Source: DATMXT01 sp035560415 (GTDB taxonomy: Bacteria; Bacillota; Clostridia; Oscillospirales; Feifaniaceae). Taken from it: a stretch of 12,117 nt of DNA. Numbering within the stretch: the first letter of the stretch is position 1; each line of letters starts with the position of its first letter. The DNA lies in the NCBI GenBank assembly GCA_035560415.1, contig DATMZG010000035.1:1-12117 (forward strand), in the 5' to 3' direction. Both the position numbers and the translations under genes were made by a program. The notes beneath the pieces are model-generated. The model saw only the letters and a program-made list of their open reading frames with translations. It was not told where the DNA came from and did no database searches. This document shows positions 6,734-12,117 of the stretch, piece after piece.

Positions 6734-8236
6734 ATGATACAACTGGTGCAATTTGACTTTTGCGCGGCTGGAAAAACGCCCGCGGCAAAAGCGGAGGGCC
6801 CCGGAAAAGAGAGCGGCTTTGAGGCAATTCTCACCCGCCTGAAGACAAAGGGGGCGGCAGAGGGCGAAAAAGAGGGCAAAGCAGGGCGTGTAAAACTTGA
6901 GGAACAGTCGGAGAAAGACCGGGCAAAAGAGGGCAAAGTCCTTGAGGAGACCTTTATCCCGCCAGAACTTTCAGCTCTGCTGAGCGCAGCGCCACTCCCG
7001 CAGCCGGCGGAGAATCAGACCGCAGAGACCCTTGACACCGCACAGCCGGCGCCCGCCCTTCAGCCCGCCGTTTCGGCCATGACGCTAAAGGCGGATGCGC
7101 CCGCAGCCGCAGTCGCGCAAGCGCAGACCCTGCCCGACCTGCCCACGCAAACCCAAAAGGCGGCGCAGCAGGGGACACCGCACGCCTTTGAAATTCCGGC
7201 GGCAGGTGAAAGGCCCCCCGATACTGAGGCGATTTCGGCAAAAGCGGCGGTTTTGGAGCCCAATGCCAAGACCCCGGCGGCCCCCGTTCAGCCTGAGTGG
7301 CAAGAGGCCATGCCCGGCATGAAGGCCCCGCAGGCAAACCCGGGCAGCCCGACCGAAATTCATGTGAGCCGTGTGTCTATGGCCGCCCCCCGCGAAAAGG
7401 CCCCGGCCATGGACACCGACACCGACGTGAAAATCGCCACGGCCACGGGTACGCAGATGCAGGAGCCGGTCGGAACCGTAAAGCCGGCCGGGACGGCAGC
7501 GCAGCCCGCTGCGGCAAACGCGGCGGGGGAGCCCCAAAGGGCCACGCCAAAACGGGACTTCGAAGTTTCGGCGCCCAAAGAGCCGATGCAAAAGGCCGTG
7601 GACGCGGGGGTCATTGAGAAAAAAGCGACCCAGCAGACGGAGGAAACTGAACCCGCAAAGCGCGCCCCCGACAAGGCGACAACGCTTCGGGAGGGGGATG
7701 CGGTCACGGCGGCAGGCGTTCCTTTGAAGTTTACAGGCTCCGGCGCGGTGGCAAAACCTTCGTCCCCGGACGGCGCCGGACAGCCGCAGCGGCCTGTTTT
7801 CGAACAGGTGGCCGGAGAGGTGACAAGGATGTCGCAGAAAATGCCGGAGGAGGGCTCCTGCACGTTTGACATGAAGCTCTTCCCCGCGGGCCTTGGAAAA
7901 CTTGAAATCCGCATGACCTGCGAAGGCAAAAACCTCGCGCTGACGGTCACGGCCCACTCGGCCGAGGCGGCAAAGCTGCTCTCAGGGGGCGCACAGGAGC
8001 TCAGGGAGGCGCTCTCCCAAAACTACGAGGTCACACACCTTGACATTCGCTCGGAAGTCAAGGCCGAGCCCCAAAGCGGCGCCTCGTTTTTCGCAAACGG
8101 CTTCTCGGAATCCCGGCATGACGGCGGCGCATACGCGCAGGGGCAGACCCGGTACGCCGCGGACGAGCTGGAAATGGGCGCAAACGCCACTGCGCAAATT
8201 TATATTCCGGCTGGGATGCTCAGCGTAAGAGTATAA
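6734..8236 (+). CDS. fliK: Flagellar hook-length control protein FliK
   Basis: FliK is the secreted ruler that measures hook length and switches export from hook to filament proteins. The 500-residue product has the family plan: a short N-terminal export segment with FEAIL at 29-33; a long low-complexity Ala/Pro/Lys/Glu-rich ruler region (about 35-350) with few hydrophobic runs; and the compact C-terminal Flg_hook domain (about 355-436), seen in TFDMKLFPAGLGKLEIRM and LALTVTAHSAEAAKLL, then LREALSQNYEVTHLDI. A Gly/Tyr/Ala tail follows. The ruler region is so biased that only the C-terminal domain supports homology. It starts 38 bases after fliJ, and flgD begins 18 bases downstream. There is no MgtE-like ylxF gene between fliJ and fliK, unlike Bacillus. 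Confidence 0.92.
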   Translation: MIQLVQFDFCAAGKTPAAKAEGPGKESGFEAILTRLKTKGAAEGEKEGKAGRVKLEEQSEKDRAKEGKVLEETFIPPELSALLSAAPLPQPAENQTAETLDTAQPAPALQPAVSAMTLKADAPAAAVAQAQTLPDLPTQTQKAAQQGTPHAFEIPAAGERPPDTEAISAKAAVLEPNAKTPAAPVQPEWQEAMPGMKAPQANPGSPTEIHVSRVSMAAPREKAPAMDTDTDVKIATATGTQMQEPVGTVKPAGTAAQPAAANAAGEPQRATPKRDFEVSAPKEPMQKAVDAGVIEKKATQQTEETEPAKRAPDKATTLREGDAVTAAGVPLKFTGSGAVAKPSSPDGAGQPQRPVFEQVAGEVTRMSQKMPEEGSCTFDMKLFPAGLGKLEIRMTCEGKNLALTVTAHSAEAAKLLSGGAQELREALSQNYEVTHLDIRSEVKAEPQSGASFFANGFSESRHDGGAYAQGQTRYAADELEMGANATAQIYIPAGMLSVRV

Positions 8237-8254
8237 GGAAAGGAGCTAAGTTTC

Positions 8255-8776
8255 ATGCCAATATCCGGCGCGGATTTTTACAACATCACGAGCGGCTCGC
8301 TCAGCGTCGCGGACGCAAAAAAGAAGAGCGAAGAAAACAGCACCCTCTCCATCGACGACTTCTTCACGCTGATGTCGGCTCAGATGCAAAATCAGACCAT
8401 GTACGACTCGGTGGACACGGCCGACTACATGGCGCAGCTCGTCCAGTACACGACGCTGGCCCAGCTAAAAGAGCTCACGGCCTCGAACGCCACCTCCTAC
8501 GCCGTCTCCCTCATCGGAAAAAACGTGGAGGTTTTAGGCACGATGGTCGACGGCTCGGAAGCGGTCCTCACGGGCACGGTTGAACAGGTGGCCTTTGACG
8601 GGGGGACGCCCTATGTGCTGGTCGGCGGTGTGTACTACGAGGCCTCCGACATTCTCGCGGTCACGGCCGGCGCCACGCCGAGCGAGGAGCCGGCAGCTCC
8701 GGAGACAGAGACGGAAACGGAAACGCAGGTGACAGACGTGACAGACGTGGGCGGTGACGGCACAGATGCAAATTGA
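8255..8776 (+). CDS. flgD: Flagellar hook capping protein FlgD
   Basis: FlgD caps the growing hook and guides FlgE polymerisation, and is itself exported. The N-terminal half carries the family block: LSIDDFFTLMSAQMQNQTMY (31-50), a version of the usual D-F-L-x-L-L-x-x-Q-L-x-x-Q-D-P motif with the terminal DP replaced, then DTADYMAQLVQYTTLAQLKEL. AVSLIGKNVEVLG and a short beta-rich segment to about residue 145 follow. The Ig/FnIII-like insertion of enteric FlgD is absent, as in Bacillus. The last ~25 residues are a Thr/Glu/Asp tail encoded by tandem repeats, with no family counterpart that I recognise. AAAGGAG at 8239-8245 supports ATG 8255. The 3' end overlaps the next gene. Confidence 0.93.
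   Translation: MPISGADFYNITSGSLSVADAKKKSEENSTLSIDDFFTLMSAQMQNQTMYDSVDTADYMAQLVQYTTLAQLKELTASNATSYAVSLIGKNVEVLGTMVDGSEAVLTGTVEQVAFDGGTPYVLVGGVYYEASDILAVTAGATPSEEPAAPETETETETQVTDVTDVGGDGTDAN
8702..8749 (+). repeat. Tandem hexamer and nonamer repeats encoding the FlgD tail
   Basis: Four GA(G/A)AC(A/G) hexamers at 8702-8725 encode alternating Glu-Thr. Two exact GTGACAGAC nonamers plus a partial third at 8729-8749 encode repeated Val-Thr-Asp. Unit lengths are multiples of three, so slippage would lengthen or shorten the tail without breaking the frame. Confidence 0.75.
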
Positions 8777-9164
8777 CCAGATTCTCGCCGGCGCCCTGAC
8801 CCTCGACGCGGCAGTCCGGAAAGTGCAGTCCTCACCGCAGGACACGTCCGTCGCGGCGGGAGAGCGCAAGTCCTTTGACGAAGTCTTTCGGGACGCGCAG
8901 GTCAGGAGAGAGGAGCCCGACTTCTCCAAACACGCGCAAGCCCGCATGTCGGAGCGCGGAATTGCCTTGACAGACAGCGACATGCTGCGGCTGCAGGACG
9001 CAATCGGCAAAGCGGGGCAAAAAGGCGTACAGAAGACGCTGGTCTTGATGGACCAGAGGGCATTCATCGTGAGCGTGGCGGACAACACGGTCGTGACGGC
9101 CATGGGGGGCCGCGACATCACGGAAAACGTATTCACACAAATAGACGGCGCCGTAATCATATAG
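8766..9164 (+). CDS. Flagellar operon protein, flg_new/Flagellar_put (DUF3766) family
   Basis: This small 132-residue protein matches the conserved but poorly characterised flagellar operon family (TIGR02530-like) found between flgD and flgE in Clostridia and Thermotogae. The hallmark is FSKHAQARMSERGI at 53-66, followed by a helix (LTDSDMLRLQDAIGKAG) and two hydrophobic strands (TLVLMDQRAFIVSV, then NTVVTAMGG) ending in ENVFTQIDGAVII. There is no signal peptide or membrane helix. The N-terminus contains FDEVF (37-41), similar to the early export signal in FlgB, FlgC, FliE and FliK here. I use ATG 8766, overlapping flgD by 11 bases. GTG 8754 is an alternative adding four residues. Its role is unknown; placement suggests a part in hook or hook-cap assembly. 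Confidence 0.85.
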   Translation: MQIDQILAGALTLDAAVRKVQSSPQDTSVAAGERKSFDEVFRDAQVRREEPDFSKHAQARMSERGIALTDSDMLRLQDAIGKAGQKGVQKTLVLMDQRAFIVSVADNTVVTAMGGRDITENVFTQIDGAVII

Positions 9165-9165
9165 C

Positions 9166-9230
9166 CGGTCCTTATGGAGGCTATTGCGCCCCTCCCTGAC
9201 GGAGAGGCGCCAAACGGTCCGAAATGGAGG
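9166..9230 (+). promoter_or_regulatory. flgE leader with hairpin and duplicated ribosome-site region
   Basis: CGGTCCTTATGGAGG (9166-9180) and CGGTCCGAAATGGAGG (9215-9230) are near copies, each ending in a Shine-Dalgarno. Between them GCGCC/GGCGC and CTCC/GGAG form a stem at 9186-9210 with one mismatch and a five-base loop. CCTCC at 9191-9195 could also pair with either GGAGG (9176-9180 or 9226-9230). The second copy serves flgE. This is a possible translational control region. Confidence 0.5.
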
Positions 9231-9238
9231 AAAAAAAC

Positions 9239-10066
9239 ATGTTAAAATCTCTTTCGTCCGCGGTTTCGGGACTTCAGGGCCATCAGACCATGATGGACGT
9301 CATCGGCAACAACATCGCAAACGTCAGCACCGCCGGCTATCAGTCGAGCCGGGTCACTTTCTCCGATGTGTATTATCTGATGCTTCGCCCCGGCAACGAG
9401 GGCACGACGGCGGTCGGCGGCACCAACGCCTCGCAGATCGGCTACGGCTCGCAGGTCGCCTCCATCGACGTGCTGCACACGACCGGCGGCATGTCCACCA
9501 CATACCGCGCGCTCGACCAGTACATTGACGGCTCCGGCTATTTCATCGTGCAGGACTCCAATGAAAACGAGTTCTACACCAAGGTCGGACACCTGTACTT
9601 CGACGTCGCCGGCAACCTGGTCGACTCGAACGGCAACTTTGTGATGGGCGCGTCGGGCGACGAGCTCTCCGACGGGTATACGCCCGAGCTCATCAACGTC
9701 GCCGACCTTGAAAACTATTCGAGCATCAGCGTCTCGTCGACCGGCGTCATCACCGGCGTCGACGATACCGGCGCGACTGAAATTCTGGGCCAGGTCGGCC
9801 TTGCGAGCTTTACCAACCAGGACGCCCTGCTTGAATGCGGCGGCTGCTATTTTGCCAAGTCGTCAAACTCCGGCGAGCCGGTCTACGGAATTCCGGGGGA
9901 CAGCGCCGTGGGCAAACTGGTCTCCGGCGCCCTTGAAGCCTCCAACGTCGACCTCTCGAAGGAGTTCACTGAAATGATCATGGCCCAGCGCGGATTCCAG
10001 GCCAATGCCCGTGTCATCACGACCTCGGACGAAATGCTTCAGGAGCTCGTCAACCTCAAGCGGTAA
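9239..10066 (+). CDS. flgE: Flagellar hook protein FlgE (short form)
   Basis: FlgE polymerises into the hook, the flexible joint between rod and filament. The 275-residue product begins SLSSAVSGLQGHQTMMDVIGNNIANVSTAGYQ (4-35), the rod/hook signature, has FSDVY at 41-45, a central YRALDQYIDGSGYFIVQD block (89-106), and the C-terminal VSGALEASNVDLSKEFTEMIMAQRGFQANARVI (228-260). It lacks the outer D2/D3 domains of enteric FlgE and resembles the 264-residue Bacillus hook protein. FlgG is the main alternative, but the place after fliK-flgD argues for hook. C200 and C203 form a CxxC in the segment just before the ANSG-like turn, unusual for a secreted hook protein. The start is ATG 9239 with GGAGG at 9226-9230; ATG 9224 is part of the ribosome site. 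A strong hairpin follows. Confidence 0.93.
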   Translation: MLKSLSSAVSGLQGHQTMMDVIGNNIANVSTAGYQSSRVTFSDVYYLMLRPGNEGTTAVGGTNASQIGYGSQVASIDVLHTTGGMSTTYRALDQYIDGSGYFIVQDSNENEFYTKVGHLYFDVAGNLVDSNGNFVMGASGDELSDGYTPELINVADLENYSSISVSSTGVITGVDDTGATEILGQVGLASFTNQDALLECGGCYFAKSSNSGEPVYGIPGDSAVGKLVSGALEASNVDLSKEFTEMIMAQRGFQANARVITTSDEMLQELVNLKR

Positions 10067-10073
10067 TTCGGGA

Positions 10074-10103
10074 AGGTGACGGGAGCGGGCGCTCCCGTCA
10101 CCT
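10074..10103 (+). other. Strong 13-bp hairpin after flgE, no U-tract
   Basis: AGGTGACGGGAGC (10074-10086) pairs perfectly with GCTCCCGTCACCT (10091-10103) around GGGC. What follows is GACCCCCACAACCCC, so a Rho-independent terminator is not supported and downstream genes are probably still read. It may block 3' exonucleases and raise hook mRNA over the distal genes, or act as a pause site. Confidence 0.7.
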
Positions 10104-10160
10104 GACCCCCACAACCCCATGAACGGCAAAAAGCTTGCCGGAGAAAAGGAGCTGCATCCC

Positions 10161-10373
10161 GTGATTGAGCTGACAAGAATGAACAACGAAAAAATTTACC
10201 TCAACGCCAACCTGATTGAATCGGTGGAAGTCACGCCCGACCGGCTCATCACCCTCGTGAGCGACAAGAAATACTACGTGCTCGAGTCGGCCGAGGAGAT
10301 CGTCTCCAAAATGGAGGAGTTCTACCGCAGAATTTACACGCCGGGCGGCAAGAAGAAACTGACTCGTCCGTAA
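10161..10373 (+). CDS. flbD: Flagellar protein FlbD (FlbD/YlzI family)
   Basis: This 70-residue protein of the small FlbD family (not the Caulobacter NtrC-type FlbD) is found in most Gram-positive, spirochaete and Thermotoga flagellar operons next to flgE, fliL or motA. IELTRMNNEKIYLNANLIESVEVTPDRLITLVSDKKYYVLESAEEIVSKMEEFYRRI is nearly diagnostic: a TRLNG-like start, LN-x-x-LIE and the ESxxEV helix. The terminal PGGKKKLTRP is basic. Its molecular role is not settled. I start at GTG 10161, which has AAAAGGAG at 10144-10151 and begins at the family's first residues. The in-frame ATG 10119 would add 14 unconserved residues and lacks a ribosome site. The gap back to flgE is 94 bases, mostly hairpin, and fliM follows after 46. 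Confidence 0.92.
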   Translation: MIELTRMNNEKIYLNANLIESVEVTPDRLITLVSDKKYYVLESAEEIVSKMEEFYRRIYTPGGKKKLTRP

Positions 10374-10405
10374 ATAACAAAACGCCGCGGGGGTTGCGCG
10401 CGGAA

Positions 10406-10411
10406 GGGAGG
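10406..10411 (+). promoter_or_regulatory. Shine-Dalgarno fixing the GTG start of fliM
   Basis: GGGAGG at 10406-10411 is eight bases before GTG 10420, which places the CheY-binding motif LSQSQIDELL at residues 5-14, exactly where FliM proteins carry it. No ATG is available near it in frame. Confidence 0.8.
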
Positions 10412-10419
10412 AAAAAAGG

Positions 10420-11403
10420 GTGCCGGAAGTCCTGTCGCAAAGTCAGATTGACGAGCTTTTGGACGCGCTGCGAAGCGAGGACGCCGCAAAGGCCAAAGCT
10501 GAGGCCGAGGCGGCCAAAAGCGCCAAAAGAGTCAAGAACTACGATTTCAGAACACCGAAAAAGCTCACAAAGGAGCAGACCAAAACCCTGCTCGGCATTC
10601 ACGAGAACTTTGCGCGGCATCTGGCGTCCTATTTTTCCGGCGTGCTTCGGACCTACTGCGAGATCAGCGTCTCCTCCATTGAGGAGCTTCCGTATTACGA
10701 GTACAACAACGCTTTGAGCGACAGCATCATGATCGGCGTCTTCGACATCAAGCCCATTGAGGGGGCCGTGCTCTTCGACATCACAAACGGGGTGACTTTC
10801 GCCCTCGTGGACCGGCTTTTGGGCGGCGCCGGAAGCGTCTACTCCGAAGACCACGAGTTCACGGAAATTGAAATGGCCCTCATGTCGAAAGTGTTCAGGC
10901 AGATGTCGGTCTTCTTTAAAGAGGCCTGGTCCAACCTCATTGAGACCGAGCCGGTCTTTCAGCAGGTTGAGACCAACGCGCGGCTGCTCCAGGCCGTGCC
11001 GATGGAGGAGGTCGTCATCATCGTGATGATGGACGTGGCAATCGGCACCGTCAAAGGGTCGCTGGGAATCAGCATTCCCTGCATCAATCTGGAGCGCATC
11101 ATTGAGCAGGTGGCGAAAAACAAGCTGGCCCCCAAACGGCAGGCCGATCCGTCACAGGAGGAGGAGCTTCGGGAGGACATGCTAAAGCGCATCCGAAATT
11201 CTCAGCTTGAAATACACGGAATTCTGGGGACGACGCAGCTCACAATCGGGGACATCGTCAACTTGCAGGTGGGCGACGTCATTCGGGTCGGACAGCACGC
11301 CCGGCAGGACATCCGCCTGGCGGTCGGTGAGAAGACCTGGTTTACCGGGACCATGGGCATGAACAGAAACCGGAAAGCGGTCAAAGTTCGGGAAATCCTG
11401 TAG
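10420..11403 (+). CDS. fliM: Flagellar motor switch protein FliM
   Basis: FliM builds the wall of the C-ring and receives CheY-P to switch rotation. The 327-residue protein has the N-terminal CheY-binding peptide LSQSQIDELLDAL (5-17), an Ala/Lys-rich tether (about 20-38), and the CheC-like middle domain beginning at FRTPKKLTKEQ. GGAG at 135-138 is the GGxG FliG-contact motif. The C-terminal SpoA domain (about 250-327) contains QLEIHGILGTTQLTIGDIVNLQVGDVI, ending in NRKAVKVREIL. Length agrees with Bacillus FliM (332). The start is GTG 10420. Unusually, fliL is not between flbD and fliM as it is in Bacillus; the two genes are separated by only 46 bases. fliY follows 45 bases downstream. Confidence 0.97.
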   Translation: MPEVLSQSQIDELLDALRSEDAAKAKAEAEAAKSAKRVKNYDFRTPKKLTKEQTKTLLGIHENFARHLASYFSGVLRTYCEISVSSIEELPYYEYNNALSDSIMIGVFDIKPIEGAVLFDITNGVTFALVDRLLGGAGSVYSEDHEFTEIEMALMSKVFRQMSVFFKEAWSNLIETEPVFQQVETNARLLQAVPMEEVVIIVMMDVAIGTVKGSLGISIPCINLERIIEQVAKNKLAPKRQADPSQEEELREDMLKRIRNSQLEIHGILGTTQLTIGDIVNLQVGDVIRVGQHARQDIRLAVGEKTWFTGTMGMNRNRKAVKVREIL

Positions 11404-11448
11404 CCCCAAGTGTGAATGTATGAAAATTACGGACAAGGGAGCAATACA

Positions 11449-12117
11449 ATGACCACAGCCGACAACAAGCCTGCGGGGACGGTGCATGAAGAGCTCAACA
11501 GCCTGGAGAAGGATACGATTGGCGAAATCCTGAACATCAGCATGGGGGCGGCGGCCACCGCCATCTCCACCATGCTCGATTTAAAGGTGGAAATCACGAC
11601 GCCGGTCGTCACGCTCATGGCTGCCGGCGAGTTCGAGTGCAAAAGTCTGGAGCCGGCAATCGGAACCGAAATCGAATATATCGAGGGGCTTTCGGGCTCG
11701 AACATCATGGTCATGAAGCAGCGGGACATCCGCGCAATCGTCAATGTGCTGCTCGGAGAGGAATCCGACCTCGACAGCGTCGAGCCGCTTGACGACATGC
11801 ACCTGTCGGCCGCCGGCGAAATCATGAACCAGATGATGGGGGCCTCGAGCACGGCGCTGACGAGCTTCCTCGAAAAGCGCATCAACATCTCGACCCCCAC
11901 CCAGTTCGACGTCTCGAAGGTGGGACAGAAAATCGGGCGCACGCCCGACGAGTGCATTGTCGCGGTGCGCTTTCTGCTCAAAATCGACTCGCTACTCTCC
12001 AGCGAGTTTGTGACCGTCATGCCCATTGACTTCACAAAAGAGCTGGTGGCAAGCGCCTTAGGCGGCCAGCTGCCGGGAGAGCCCTTGGAGGAGCCGGTTG
12101 CGGCCCCTGCGCCCGCC
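11449..12117 (+). CDS. fliY: Flagellar motor switch phosphatase FliY (3' end cut by window)
   Basis: FliY combines a CheC-like CheY-P phosphatase with a C-terminal FliN domain in the lower C-ring. The 223 visible codons cover the phosphatase part and the start of the Pro/Ala linker; the FliN domain must lie beyond the window. Both phosphatase centres are intact: D22-x3-E26-x2-N29-x22-P52 and S120-x3-E124-x2-N127-x22-P150. The N-terminus MTTADNKPAGTVHEELNSLE lacks the FliM-like CheY-binding peptide (LSQxEIDALL) that Bacillus FliY carries. GGGAG at 11437-11441 supports ATG 11449. A plain CheC is the alternative, but position after fliM and the acidic/Pro linker past residue 195 favour FliY. In related genomes cheY and the fliPQR-flhBA genes come next. 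Confidence 0.9.
   Translation, partial: MTTADNKPAGTVHEELNSLEKDTIGEILNISMGAAATAISTMLDLKVEITTPVVTLMAAGEFECKSLEPAIGTEIEYIEGLSGSNIMVMKQRDIRAIVNVLLGEESDLDSVEPLDDMHLSAAGEIMNQMMGASSTALTSFLEKRINISTPTQFDVSKVGQKIGRTPDECIVAVRFLLKIDSLLSSEFVTVMPIDFTKELVASALGGQLPGEPLEEPVAAPAPA

Noticed and set aside
7085..7957. Long open frame on the minus strand within fliK
   Set aside because: It is an Arg/Gly/Cys-rich shadow produced by GC-rich Ala/Pro codons of fliK, with no ribosome site or family resemblance.
10074..10103. Rho-independent terminator after flgE
   Set aside because: The stem is ideal, but a C-rich stretch rather than a U-tract follows, and flbD-fliM-fliY continue on the same strand.
11420..11452. Ten-codon open frame with ATGA overlap onto the fliY start
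   Set aside because: It would allow translational coupling, but has no ribosome site and such short frames are common by chance.
1..12117. CRISPR array, insertion sequence, tRNA or rRNA, prophage or defence genes
   Set aside because: I saw no regularly spaced repeats, transposase motifs, tRNA-like cloverleaf or rRNA segments. The coding space is filled by contiguous flagellar genes with uniform composition.

Overview
This window carries the front part of a flagellar (fla/che-type) operon, all on the + strand. It probably comes from a motile Gram-positive anaerobe of the Clostridia. Four things point there: the gene order follows the Bacillus/Clostridium fla/che operon; the switch protein is FliY (CheC-like plus FliN) rather than plain FliN; FlgE is short, as in Bacillus; and a small clostridial-type 'flagellar operon protein' (flg_new / Flagellar_put family) sits between flgD and flgE. 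The coding region is visibly GC-rich while the first ~250 bases are AT-rich, which suggests a GC-rich clostridial lineage such as the Oscillospiraceae; that lineage call is inference. 

Layout: bases 1-333 are a regulatory leader. It holds a recognisable class I cyclic-di-GMP riboswitch aptamer (about 83-167), then two near-identical 18-base direct repeats 21 bases apart (187-225), a possible extended -10 promoter (248-256), and GC hairpins in front of flgB. The structural genes follow: flgB and flgC (proximal rod), fliE (rod/MS-ring adaptor), fliF (MS ring), fliG (rotor), fliH-fliI-fliJ (export ATPase complex), fliK (hook-length ruler), flgD (hook cap), the flg_new-type gene, flgE (hook), flbD, fliM (C-ring) and fliY (C-ring/CheY-P phosphatase, cut by the right edge). 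Most junctions are tight or overlapping. The exceptions are fliE-fliF, flg_new-flgE and flgE-flbD, each of which contains a strong RNA hairpin without a U-tract. 

Together the genes encode the basal body and hook in roughly assembly order: MS ring and rotor, export ATPase, rod, hook cap, hook and ruler, and the switch complex that links to chemotaxis. A c-di-GMP aptamer in front implies that high c-di-GMP (sessile state) tunes the whole operon, as is known for the flgB operon of Clostridioides difficile. 

The system as a whole is known. The parts most worth a second look are the unusual riboswitch platform and tandem repeats in the leader, the intercistronic hairpins around flgE, the poorly characterised flg_new protein with a possible export signal, the missing fliL, a FliY that lacks the CheY-binding N-terminal peptide, and a CxxC pair in the hook protein.
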